DNA of 17,919 bases. Source: UBA5018 sp044375975. Lineage in GTDB: Bacteria; Cyanobacteriota; Cyanobacteriia; PCC-6307; Cyanobiaceae. This document shows positions 1 through 6,631 of this stretch, piece after piece. The stretch covers positions 1 through 17,919 of the forward strand of contig JBILLQ010000071.1 of the NCBI GenBank assembly GCA_044375975.1, in the 5' to 3' direction. Within the stretch, counting starts at the first letter, position 1. Each line of letters opens with the position of its first letter. Under the pieces are notes generated by a model that saw only the letters and a program-made list of their open reading frames with translations, had not been told where the DNA came from and searched no databases. A program made the translations under genes and the position numbers.

Positions 1-839
1 GGGGGTGATGCGATCAGCCGGAAAGGGGACGCAGACAGTGGAAATGGCCAATCCTGTCGCGACACCAATTGAAGGTAACACTTAATGATGCAAAGCGGTG
101 GTGCAGTTTTGGATGTCGGTTGACACCTCTGCCACAGCTTCTCATTTATCGGCCTGAGGCCATCGATTACGGCACGCCAATCATGTCCCTCCCGCTCGGC
201 TTGGGCCACGCGCATCCGAATTGAGCGCCATAGTTCCAGCACCGTTTCTGGCGCCTGCTCGGGGTTTAGCCAGGCACCGATCGGGGCAACGCTCACGCTG
301 AGGTGGGCGTTGGGCAGATGCCCTCGCCGCGACAGGGCCACGATCGGCTCGCCAGCGCTGAACTGCAAGCGATAACGGCTCGCTGCGCTGGGGCTGCCCG
401 GCTCGATCGCTTCCAGATCGCTCAGCTCTGCGGTGATCCGTCGCAGCCGGTGTTGTCCGGCTGCCTGGATAGCGGCGTGTTCCAGAATCGATTGCAGGTA
501 GATACCGAAAACTTCACGGGGGATGTAGCTGCTGGCGTCTGCTCCCGCAGGCAATAGTTGTGCTAATTCGGTTTGGTTTTGCTCCAGCCAGTGCACTAGA
601 TGGTTTGGATCGTTGGGCCAGGCACTCATCGCCCTGGCCGAAACATTGAGCAGATGGTTTGGATCCCGCGTGCCGTAGGCCAGCCCCTGCCCGAAGCTGC
701 CGGCCCGGTCGATCAGTAGCACCTCCAGGCAGGGGCCTTTGCTATGCAGCAGTTGGCAGGCCACCATCGTGCCGCTGAAACCGGCGCCCACGATGGCGAT
801 AACGGGGCCAGGTTTGCCCTGGTTTTTAGTAAGCGGCAC
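1..839 (-). pseudogene. FAD/NAD(P)-binding protein remnant, internally deleted and cut by the window edge
   Basis: Read from a GTG at 839, the frame stays open to the left edge (about 279 codons). The N-terminus has a Rossmann dinucleotide motif (IVGAGFSG, residues 16-23), then GQGLAYGT (50-57) and HLLNVSARAMSAWP (62-75), typical of the FAD-NAD(P)-binding family that includes YdhS. At about residue 167 (near position 340) the sequence passes directly from the first FAD part to ALSRRGHLPNAH (168-179). In intact relatives that motif follows a further stretch with a second glycine-rich motif, so I infer an in-frame loss of perhaps 80-100 residues. The motif DWRAVIDGLRP (220-230) is kept, but after LWQRC (about residue 239, near position 125) I no longer recognise the family. 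Relatives have 450 or more residues. The start overlaps the preceding permease remnant by 14 bp, suggesting a former operon. A short, still-functional variant cannot be excluded. Confidence 0.6.
55..64. other. 10-bp perfect palindrome in the unexplained left end
   Basis: TGTCGCGACA lies inside the roughly 125-bp stretch that no longer matches the FAD/NAD(P)-binding family. It could be part of an insertion-sequence end, a protein site or chance; with no flanking repeat visible in the window I cannot decide. Confidence 0.2.
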
Positions 840-1077
840 TGCTAACCCCGTCTTGGCCGAGGGCCCGCAGGGCTGAATCCAGCCCCCAACCGATTAGGCC
901 GATTAGCAACAGCACTGAGGTGAGCTCGCCATAGGCGAGTCGATCGCGGCAATCGAGAATCAGATAGCCAAGGCCGGAGCTAACCCCGAGCATCTCGGCG
1001 GGCACCAGCACCACCCAGATCAACCCCACCGCCACTCGGATGCACTCCTCGTTGATGCTGGTGCTGCTGGTGATCGT
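826..1077 (-). pseudogene. C-terminal remnant of an NrtB/SsuC/TauC-type ABC transporter permease
   Basis: The minus strand encodes a fragment containing VGLIWVVLVPAEMLGVSSG and GLGYLILDCRDRLAYGEL, then the hydrophobic stretch LTSVLLLIGLIGWGLD. This is the last membrane part of the permeases of nitrate, taurine, cyanate or aliphatic-sulfonate ABC importers; intact members have roughly 250-280 residues. Only about 75-80 recognisable residues remain. Upstream the frame runs through sequence that no longer resembles the family and meets a TAA near position 1120. The EAA-loop region and all earlier membrane segments are missing, so this should not be a working permease. It sits just before the FAD/NAD(P) remnant, and the two look like the tail of one eroded operon. 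Substrate cannot be told from this fragment. Confidence 0.65.
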
Positions 1078-1190
1078 GATCTCCCAGGCTGTACACGCTG
1101 AGTTGAATGGCCTGGGCAGTTAACCCAGTAGTTGGGTCTGCGTGGCATGCTCGGCTATGGCAGGCCTGGATCTAACGGGATTTAATCAGC

Positions 1191-1508
1191 ATGGACCTAA
1201 TTGCCGTGTACACCACCGTTGCTGACGAGCGCCAGGCGGAGCTGCTGGCTACGGCTGCCATTGAAAGCCAGCTTGCCGCCTGCGTGCAGGCCGAGAAGAT
1301 CAGCAGCACCTATCGCTGGCAGGGCCAGCTGGAGCGCGCCGCTGAAATCAGGCTGCTGCTGAAGACCACCCGCAGGGCATATCCGCGCCTGCAGCAGTTG
1401 CTGTTGGAGTTGCATCCCTATGAGTTGCCGGCGATCTTCGCCATACCCGTATGGGAAGCTGCCCCTACCTATCGCCAATGGGTCGAGCAACAAATTGCAG
1501 TGAACTAA
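1191..1508 (+). CDS. cutA: CutA1-family divalent-cation tolerance protein
   Basis: A 105-residue protein matching CutA1 along its whole length: LAACV (28-32), SSTYRWQG (38-45), LLLKTT (55-60), HPYELPAI (75-82; the family usually has HPYEVPEI) and YRQW (94-97). CutA1 proteins are small, very stable trimers with a PII-like ferredoxin fold. They were named for a copper-tolerance phenotype in E. coli, but the role in cyanobacteria is not settled. The ATG gives the standard family N-terminus (DLIAVYTTV), so the start is secure. The gene stands alone, divergent from the decayed permease remnant, with the next gene convergent. The 15 bases over its TAA stop (1497-1511) are followed by a partial copy (1512-1526). 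Confidence 0.93.
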   Translation: MDLIAVYTTVADERQAELLATAAIESQLAACVQAEKISSTYRWQGQLERAAEIRLLLKTTRRAYPRLQQLLLELHPYELPAIFAIPVWEAAPTYRQWVEQQIAVN

Positions 1509-1526
1509 ATAGTAGTGAACTAGGTT
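1497..1526. repeat. 15-bp imperfect tandem duplication across the cutA stop codon
   Basis: GCAGTGAACTAAATA (1497-1511) contains the cutA TAA and is followed at once by GTAGTGAACTAGGTT (1512-1526). Eleven of 15 positions agree, nine of them consecutive (AGTGAACTA). Confidence 0.6.
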
Positions 1527-1641
1527 TGATGCCTGAATGCGATCAGCGGGATGTGCCCAATTCGGCAACATCAAGGGCGGAATTGGCCTCCAATAAGCCC
1601 CTGATAAGCCCTGAAGAAGCGTCGGATAAGCCTCGGGGAGC

Positions 1642-1682
1642 GACTAGGCAGTTCAGTTAGGCAGAGTTCAGCTCGGCAGTTC
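1642..1682. repeat. Three tandem 13-15 bp units across the rbgA stop codon
   Basis: Read on the minus strand, GAACTGCCGAGCT (1682-1670) encodes the last residues of the GTPase and the first base of its TGA. It is followed without a gap by GAACTCTGCCTAACT (1669-1655) and GAACTGCCTAGTC (1654-1642). The first copy is coding; the other two lie downstream of the stop. Confidence 0.7.
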
Positions 1683-2600
1683 CAGGGCAATCGGCCCCAG
1701 GTGGGAGCGGCGGAAGTCGTCCAGCAGTTTGGTGGACATTCGCTGCAGATCCCCGCTGGTGTGGCGGGCTGCCGCCGCCGCCAACCAGCTGCTGGAAGCG
1801 GCGGGGTCTTGGGGGTCCATGGCTATGCCGTAGCGGCCTGCCAGCAGCCCGGCGGCCACGCCCGCCTGGGGCAGCTGCTCCAGCCACACCAGCAACTCCA
1901 CAAAGGCCAGGGCCGCCCCCTCGCAGTCGTAGGCGGCCTGGCCGATGTCGTCGCAGAGGGCCAAGCGCAGGGCGGCCTGCTGGTCGTCCAGCCGGGGGGG
2001 CAGCACGCCCGGGGCATCCAGCAGGTCTAGGTCTTGGCCCAGCCGCACCCAGCGCAGGCTGCGGGTCACCCCCGCCCGCCGGGCGCTCTCCACCACCTTC
2101 TGGCGCACCAGCCGGTTGATCAGCGCCGACTTGCCCACATTTGGAAAACCCAGCATCAAGGCCCGCACCGGCCTTGGTTTCATGCCGCGGTCGCGGCGCC
2201 GGGTATTCAGGGCATCCCCGGCGCGGATCGCCGCCTGTTGCAGTTGCTTTACGCCGGTGCCGCTCTTGGCATCACACCACCAGGGGGTCTGGCCCTGGCT
2301 GCGAAACCAGGCGTCCCAGGCCTGGCGGGCGGCGGGAGAGATCATGTCGAGGCGGTTGAGCACCAGCAGGTGCTGCTTGGCGCCAATCCAGCGCCGCAGC
2401 CGCGGGTGGCCGGTGGCCAGGGGGATGCGGGCATCGCGCACCTCGATCACCAGATCCACCTTCTCCAGGTGGCCGGTGAGGGCCCGCTCCGCCTTGGCGA
2501 TGTGGCCTGGATACCACTGGATAGCTGGCGCCCGCAGCGAGGGGGCCTGGAGCTCCGCTGAGGCGCTGGGGGGCTGGCCTGGTGCCATCAGGGCAGCCAT
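1668..2600 (-). CDS. rbgA: Ribosome biogenesis GTPase RbgA/YlqF, circularly permuted
   Basis: A 310-residue GTPase with motifs in permuted order: G4 first (NRLD, 82-85), then the P-loop GFPNVGKS (151-158) and G3 DAPG (195-198). The YlqF-type N-terminus is present (IQWYPGHIAKAERAL, 27-41; VDLVIEVRDARIP, 48-60). In Bacillus the family acts late in 50S subunit assembly in the cytoplasm. G4 has Arg where the consensus NKxD has Lys. The start ATG (2600-2598) shares one base with the stop of the universal stress gene (TGATG), so translational coupling is likely. A tandem duplication provides a second TGATG 12 bases later, making Met5 (2588) an equally possible start. Residues 1-24 before the conserved core are low-complexity. 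Confidence 0.92.
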   Translation of the reverse strand: MAALMAPGQPPSASAELQAPSLRAPAIQWYPGHIAKAERALTGHLEKVDLVIEVRDARIPLATGHPRLRRWIGAKQHLLVLNRLDMISPAARQAWDAWFRSQGQTPWWCDAKSGTGVKQLQQAAIRAGDALNTRRRDRGMKPRPVRALMLGFPNVGKSALINRLVRQKVVESARRAGVTRSLRWVRLGQDLDLLDAPGVLPPRLDDQQAALRLALCDDIGQAAYDCEGAALAFVELLVWLEQLPQAGVAAGLLAGRYGIAMDPQDPAASSSWLAAAAARHTSGDLQRMSTKLLDDFRRSHLGPIALELPS

Positions 2601-2606
2601 CAGGGC
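2583..2606. repeat. 12-bp tandem duplication over the usp stop / rbgA start
   Basis: On the minus strand GCCCTGATGGCT (2606-2595) is followed by GCCCTGATGGCA (2594-2583), 11 of 12 identical. Each copy carries TGATG, so the stop/start overlap is duplicated and rbgA has two in-frame ATG codons four codons apart. Confidence 0.75.
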
Positions 2607-2974
2607 ACCACCAGCACCGGACAGGGCGCCAGTTGGATCACCCGGGCCGCGGTGCTCTGTTCATCGCTTTCGATCGCCATGCCACGGGTGCCCATCACGA
2701 TCACGTCGGCGTTGATCTCATCGGCCACATCGCCGATCACGAAGGCCGGTTTGCCCTGGCGTTCGATCAGTTCACAGGTAACCCCCTCCTGGGCAAAGTG
2801 GCCATGGGCCTCCTCCAGCAGCTGGGCGACGGCGGCCGGATCGTCCTGGTCTGGTTCCACCACTGAGAGCAGCACCAGGCGGCTGTCGTGTTGCTTCACC
2901 AATTTCAGAGCCACCAGGGCGGTCTCCGCCGCCTGGCGGCTCTGGTCGATCGGGAAAAGAACGGTGTTAAACAT
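2600..2974 (-). CDS. Universal stress protein, UspA family
   Basis: A single-domain Usp fold of 124 residues, the usual size. It starts MFNTVLFPID with the conserved Asp10, has hydrophobic strands LVLLSVV (33-39) and VIVMGTRG (91-98), and ends in the typical CPVLVVP. The nucleotide-binding signature of ATP-binding members is G-2x-G-9x-G-(S/T). Here GTRG (95-98) is present, but the following segment reads MAIESDEQST, without the second glycine and one residue short, so ATP binding is doubtful. The family is cytoplasmic and generally linked to stress survival, often as dimers. The gene is first in a two-gene unit with rbgA, whose start overlaps its stop by one base. Whether this unit shares regulation with the divergent pgk is unknown. 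Confidence 0.88.
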   Translation of the reverse strand: MFNTVLFPIDQSRQAAETALVALKLVKQHDSRLVLLSVVEPDQDDPAAVAQLLEEAHGHFAQEGVTCELIERQGKPAFVIGDVADEINADVIVMGTRGMAIESDEQSTAARVIQLAPCPVLVVP

Positions 2975-3008
2975 GGGCAGTGCCCTGCCGGCTGGCTCAC
3001 CGCTCAGT

Positions 3009-3040
3009 CCTAGCGCCCGGACTGGCCTAGCGCCCGGACT
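3009..3040. repeat. 15-bp direct repeat, period 17, between usp and pgk
   Basis: CCTAGCGCCCGGACT occurs at 3009-3023 and again at 3026-3040. A weaker relative (TTAGCGCCC) lies near 3081. The repeat sits in the 162-bp divergent intergenic region that should hold the usp and pgk promoters; I see no clear -35/-10 pair there. Confidence 0.6.
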
Positions 3041-3136
3041 CGCCCCTGCAGCGATCCAGATTGGGCCCGCCCGGTTTGGTCTTAGCGCCCTACGGGCTAA
3101 TCTCCGGGCCGTTTACCCGCCCTAAGCGCGAGTTCC

Positions 3137-4342
3137 ATGGCGAAGCGATCCCTGGCCAGCCTCACCGCCGATGACCTGCGCGGCAAGCGCGTGCTGGTGC
3201 GGGTGGACTTCAACGTACCGCTCGACGACGCCGGCGCGATCACCGACGACACCCGCATCCGCGCCGCCCTGCCCACCATTCACGACCTGATCGGCAAGGG
3301 CGCCAAGGTGCTGCTGGCGGCCCACTTCGGGCGGCCCAAGGGCCAGGTGAACGAATCCATGCGCCTCACCCCGGTGGCTGCCCGCCTCAGCGAGCTGCTG
3401 GGTAAGCCGGTGGTCAAAACCGAAAGCTGCATCGGCCCCGACGCCGAGGCCAAGGTGGCCGCCGCTGCTGAAGGCGACGTGGTGCTGTTGGAGAACGTGC
3501 GCTTCTTCGCGGAGGAGGAAAAGAATGATCCCGGCTTCGCTGAGCAGCTGGCCGGCCTGGCGAATGTCTATGTGAACGACGCCTTTGGCGCCGCCCACCG
3601 CGCCCATGCCTCCACCGAGGGCGTCACCAAGTTCCTGCGCCCCAGCGTGGCCGGTTACCTGATGGAAAAGGAGCTCCAGTACCTGCAGGGCGCCATCGAC
3701 GAGCCCAAGCGCCCCCTGGCGGCGATCGTGGGCGGTTCCAAGGTGAGCAGCAAGATCGGCGTGCTGGAAGCCCTGATCGACAAGTGCGACAAGGTGCTGA
3801 TCGGCGGCGGCATGATCTTCACCTTTTACAAGGCCCGGGGCCTGGCGGTGGGCAAGAGCCTGGTGGAAGAGGACAAGCTGGAGCTGGCTAAGGAACTGGA
3901 GGCCAAGGCCGCAGCCAAGGGTGTGCAGCTGCTGCTGCCCAGCGACGTGGTCCTGGCCGACAACTTCGCCCCCGATGCCAATAGCCAAACCGTGGGCATC
4001 AATGCCATCCCCGATGGCTGGATGGGTCTGGATATCGGCCCCGATTCGCTCAAGGCCTTCCAAGAAGCCCTGGCCGACTGCCAAACCGTGATCTGGAACG
4101 GCCCCATGGGCGTGTTCGAGTTCGACAAGTTTGCCGCCGGCACCAACGGCATCGCCCACACCCTGGCCGACCTGAGCGCCAATGGCTGCTGCACAATCAT
4201 TGGCGGCGGCGACTCCGTGGCTGCCGTGGAAAAGGTGGGTGTCGCCGACAAGATGAGCCACATCTCCACCGGCGGTGGCGCCAGCCTGGAGCTGCTGGAG
4301 GGCAAGGTGCTGCCCGGCGTGGCCGCCCTTGATGAGGCCTGA
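3137..4342 (+). CDS. pgk: Phosphoglycerate kinase
   Basis: A complete 401-residue phosphoglycerate kinase. It catalyses 3-phosphoglycerate + ATP to 1,3-bisphosphoglycerate + ADP, serving the Calvin cycle and glycolysis in the cytoplasm. The signature KRVLVRVDFNVP is at 17-28, followed by the phosphoglycerate-binding HFGRPKG and ENVRFFAEEEKND. The C-terminal nucleotide domain has VGGSKVSSKIGV, WNGPMGVFE, GGGDSVAAVEK and STGGGASLELLEG. The length equals the bacterial norm and nothing essential is missing. The ATG gives the usual start (AKRSLASL). A long reading frame on the opposite strand over the whole gene is only a high-GC shadow. The 13 bases over the stop codon are duplicated just downstream. 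Confidence 0.98.
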   Translation: MAKRSLASLTADDLRGKRVLVRVDFNVPLDDAGAITDDTRIRAALPTIHDLIGKGAKVLLAAHFGRPKGQVNESMRLTPVAARLSELLGKPVVKTESCIGPDAEAKVAAAAEGDVVLLENVRFFAEEEKNDPGFAEQLAGLANVYVNDAFGAAHRAHASTEGVTKFLRPSVAGYLMEKELQYLQGAIDEPKRPLAAIVGGSKVSSKIGVLEALIDKCDKVLIGGGMIFTFYKARGLAVGKSLVEEDKLELAKELEAKAAAKGVQLLLPSDVVLADNFAPDANSQTVGINAIPDGWMGLDIGPDSLKAFQEALADCQTVIWNGPMGVFEFDKFAAGTNGIAHTLADLSANGCCTIIGGGDSVAAVEKVGVADKMSHISTGGGASLELLEGKVLPGVAALDEA

Positions 4343-4362
4343 TCCCACAGCCTGATCCTCGA
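4337..4362. repeat. 13-bp tandem duplication across the pgk stop codon
   Basis: GCCTGATCCCACA (4337-4349, containing the pgk TGA at 4340-4342) is followed at once by GCCTGATCCTCGA (4350-4362). The first nine bases and the last are identical. The second copy also forms one arm of a CCTGATC/GATCAGG hairpin (4351-4367). Confidence 0.65.
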
Positions 4363-4425
4363 TCAGGTTTCGGTTTCGGGGAGTGGCCCGCCTGGGGATT
4401 TGCCCTCAGGTGGGCCACTGTTGTT
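4351..4425 (+). terminator. Two hairpins downstream of pgk, probable transcription end
   Basis: The first is CCTGATC-CTC-GATCAGG (4351-4367). The second has arms AGTGGCCCGCCTG (4382-4394) and CAGGTGGGCCACT (4407-4419): a 13-bp stem with one G-T pair and a 12-base loop, followed by GTTGTTG rather than a clean T run. Position and stem strength suit a terminator, but the weak T tract leaves attenuation or mRNA protection open. Confidence 0.5.
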
Positions 4426-4439
4426 GACCGTCTTAAACA

Positions 4440-4468
4440 GCTTTGGCCACCGCAGCCGCTTTGGCCAC
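4440..4468. repeat. 11-bp direct repeat, period 18, downstream of pgk
   Basis: GCTTTGGCCAC occurs at 4440-4450 and 4458-4468, and a partial third copy (AACAGCTTCGGC) follows near 4483. The rest of the 250-bp gap between pgk and the convergent exported protein shows no gene. Confidence 0.4.
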
Positions 4469-4592
4469 TGTCAACAGCTTCGGCAGCCGCCAGGCAGGGA
4501 AGATCTGGCCCTGGCGCAGCCGCCAAGGCCCGGAAGGTCTGGACCCGGCTCAGCGATCAGCTCAGTTTTTGCTAGCGCTTCTGGAGCGATGT

Positions 4593-5348
4593 TCAGGGAT
4601 TGAGCTGTTCTTTGTCTGCCACCACCCGCACCCGCTTGCTGGCGCTGATGATGCCCTTGGGGTGCACCAGCAGCATCGCCCAGGTTTGGGAGCCCGGGTT
4701 CAAAGGGGCTTGCACGCTCTTGAACAGGCCGCCGCCACCGAGCGGTTCCAGGGACAGGTCGGGGCTTGCCAATGCCGCCACCTGTTCGGTGGTGAGGGCC
4801 ACGATCCCCCCCGCCGCCATGGCGCCATTCAGCGGTTCGTCCAACACCAGGTCCACGTCGTAGCGCTGGCCGGTGAGCACCGCGTCGGGGATCATCAGGC
4901 TCACCGATGGCGCCTCGCCGCCACTGGTGAGGATTGATTGCTCTCGAATTACTCTTTGAGCGTTTATGCGGCCGCCGCTGCTCTCCAGGGCCAGCAGCTG
5001 GCTGGCCTCCAGTCGATAGCGGTTGACGCCGTTGCCGTTGCTGCCGCTGACGCTCAGTTGCACGGTGGGCTGGCCGTCGCGCAGGGGCGGGCCGGCGCTG
5101 AACTGCCAGCGCAGGTCGGGGAACTGGCGTTGCAGGTTGCGGCGGCGCAGCTCCAGCAAGGCCGGATCGAGGCCAGGCCCCGTTTCCAGGAGTCCGTTTA
5201 GCGCCGCGCCACTGTTCAGGGCCGCCTCCAGCGCCTGCAGCTGGGAGGAGGAGGCTGGTGCGGCAGCCGCTGGACGCCCTGGCAGGGCTACCCAGCTGCC
5301 CAGGCCAAGGGCCAGGGCAGCCAATAGAACACGCAGACGCTGCATCAA
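4593..5348 (-). CDS. Exported hypothetical protein
   Basis: A 251-residue protein with a clear N-terminal signal peptide: basic start (MMQRLR), hydrophobic core LLAALALGLGSWVAL (8-22) and a likely cleavage after AAA near residue 29-30. The mature part starts with a helical region (QLQALEAALNSGAALNGLLE), followed by mostly polar, beta-prone sequence with no cysteine pairs, no catalytic motif I know and no further membrane segment. It looks like a periplasmic or lipid-anchorless envelope protein; I do not recognise a named family. It is divergent from murG with only 83 bp between the starts, so both promoters must lie in that short gap. Met1 and Met2 are adjacent (5348 or 5345). Confidence 0.8.
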   Translation of the reverse strand: MMQRLRVLLAALALGLGSWVALPGRPAAAAPASSSQLQALEAALNSGAALNGLLETGPGLDPALLELRRRNLQRQFPDLRWQFSAGPPLRDGQPTVQLSVSGSNGNGVNRYRLEASQLLALESSGGRINAQRVIREQSILTSGGEAPSVSLMIPDAVLTGQRYDVDLVLDEPLNGAMAAGGIVALTTEQVAALASPDLSLEPLGGGGLFKSVQAPLNPGSQTWAMLLVHPKGIISASKRVRVVADKEQLNP

Positions 5349-5431
5349 TTCGAGCGCATCGTCCCGGCCGAATCGCCAGGCAAGGACCTCTAAGTTAGGC
5401 GCGCCTCGATGCTTCAGCCAGTGGCTGTGCC

Positions 5432-6505
5432 ATGCCCCGGCTCTTGATTGCTGCCAGTGGCACCGGCGGCCACCTGTTCCCGGCCCTGGCCGTCGCGGAA
5501 GCCCTGCCGGCCGGATGGGAGGTGATCTGGCTGGGGGTGCCCGATCGGTTGGAGCGCCAGCTCGTACCTGGCCGCTATCCCCTGCACACCGTGAAGTTCG
5601 GCGGCCTGCAGGGGGGCGGCCTGCGCATTTTGCTGAATTTGTTTCGTCTGATTGCCGCCACCCGCAGCGTCCGTCAGCTGCTGCTGCGCGAGCGGGTGGA
5701 TGTGGTGTTCAGCAGTGGCGGCTATATCGCCGCACCGGCGATCCTGGCGGCCCGTCTGGGCGGTGTGCCGCTGGTCTTGCACGAGAGCAACGCCATCCCC
5801 GGGCGCGTCACCCGCCTGCTGGGTCGGTTTTGTTCTGTATTGGCGGTGGGCTTGGCGGCCACCGCCGAGCGGCTGCCCCAGTTGCGCCCTCAACTCACCG
5901 GCACGCCGGTGCGGGCCGCTTTTTTGCAACCCGCTCCCCTACCCGCTTGGGTGCCGAGCGGCCCCGGGCCGCTGCTGGTGGTGATGGGCGGCAGCCAGGG
6001 GGCCCTGGGCCTGAATCGCATGGTGCGTCCCCTGCTGGCCCCCTTGATCGAGGCGGGGGTGCGGGTGGTGTTGCTCACTGGCAGCAACGATCCTGAGGCC
6101 CGGGAGCGCAGGCTGCCCGGCCTGGTGGAGCGACCCTTTTGCGATCAAATGGCAGGCCTGTTGCAGGGGGCCGACCTGGCCCTGAGCCGCTCGGGCGCCG
6201 GCGCCCTCAGTGAACTGGCTGTCTGCGGTACCCCGGCGATCTTGGTGCCCTATCCCGCCGCCGCCGATCGTCACCAGGATGCCAATGCGGCGGCGGCGGC
6301 GGCCCTCGGGGCGGCGGTGATCGTGGGGCAGCAGGCTCCGGAATCGCCGGTGTTGGCGCGCACTCTCTGGCGGCTGCTGGGGCCAAGGCTGCGCGGTGCC
6401 GCGACGGGCGCTGACCCGCTGCTGGCGATGCGGGCGGCGATGGGGGCCTTGGCGGTGCCCGATGCCGATCGACGCGTGGCCCGCTTGATTTGCGCCCAGC
6501 TCTAG
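5432..6505 (+). CDS. murG: MurG, lipid II-forming N-acetylglucosamine transferase
   Basis: A 357-residue GT28 (GT-B) enzyme that adds N-acetylglucosamine from UDP-GlcNAc to lipid I, giving lipid II at the inner face of the cytoplasmic membrane. The N-terminal domain has GTGGH (10-14), SSGGYIAAP (94-102) and HESNAIPG (117-124). The linker has TGTPVR (156-161). The C-terminal domain has GGSQGA (186-191), SRSGAGALSEL (252-262) and PYPAAADRHQDANA (273-286). Length is normal and all usual motifs are present. It stands outside any division/cell-wall cluster, as is common in cyanobacteria; its substrate-supplying partner mraY is about 7.4 kb away on the other strand. The following gene is convergent. 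Confidence 0.97.
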   Translation: MPRLLIAASGTGGHLFPALAVAEALPAGWEVIWLGVPDRLERQLVPGRYPLHTVKFGGLQGGGLRILLNLFRLIAATRSVRQLLLRERVDVVFSSGGYIAAPAILAARLGGVPLVLHESNAIPGRVTRLLGRFCSVLAVGLAATAERLPQLRPQLTGTPVRAAFLQPAPLPAWVPSGPGPLLVVMGGSQGALGLNRMVRPLLAPLIEAGVRVVLLTGSNDPEARERRLPGLVERPFCDQMAGLLQGADLALSRSGAGALSELAVCGTPAILVPYPAAADRHQDANAAAAAALGAAVIVGQQAPESPVLARTLWRLLGPRLRGAATGADPLLAMRAAMGALAVPDADRRVARLICAQL

Positions 6506-6631
6506 GAATTTGTCCAGGCTGGCCACCAAACTCCGCTGGCGCCTACGGCGGCTGAGATCTTCATTGGGCGGTTTCAGCCAGCGCCCCCAGCCAGCTCCGT
6601 CGGCAATCACTGCCGGCGTCAGCCAGGAGCT

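Noticed and set aside
1945..2715. 256-residue plus-strand frame over rbgA and usp
   Set aside because: Opposite-strand shadow of two well-supported genes; Ser/Arg-rich with no domain.
3122..4348. 408-residue frame on the minus strand across pgk
   Set aside because: It mirrors pgk almost base for base, is His/Gly/Gln-rich with no recognisable fold, and arises from the high-GC codon use of a certain gene on the other strand.
5939..6610. 223-residue minus-strand frame behind and across murG
   Set aside because: Mostly antisense to murG. The first 35 residues lie in the gap and look somewhat protein-like (WGRWLKPPNEDLSRRRR), but there is no homology I can name and no sign of an independent gene.
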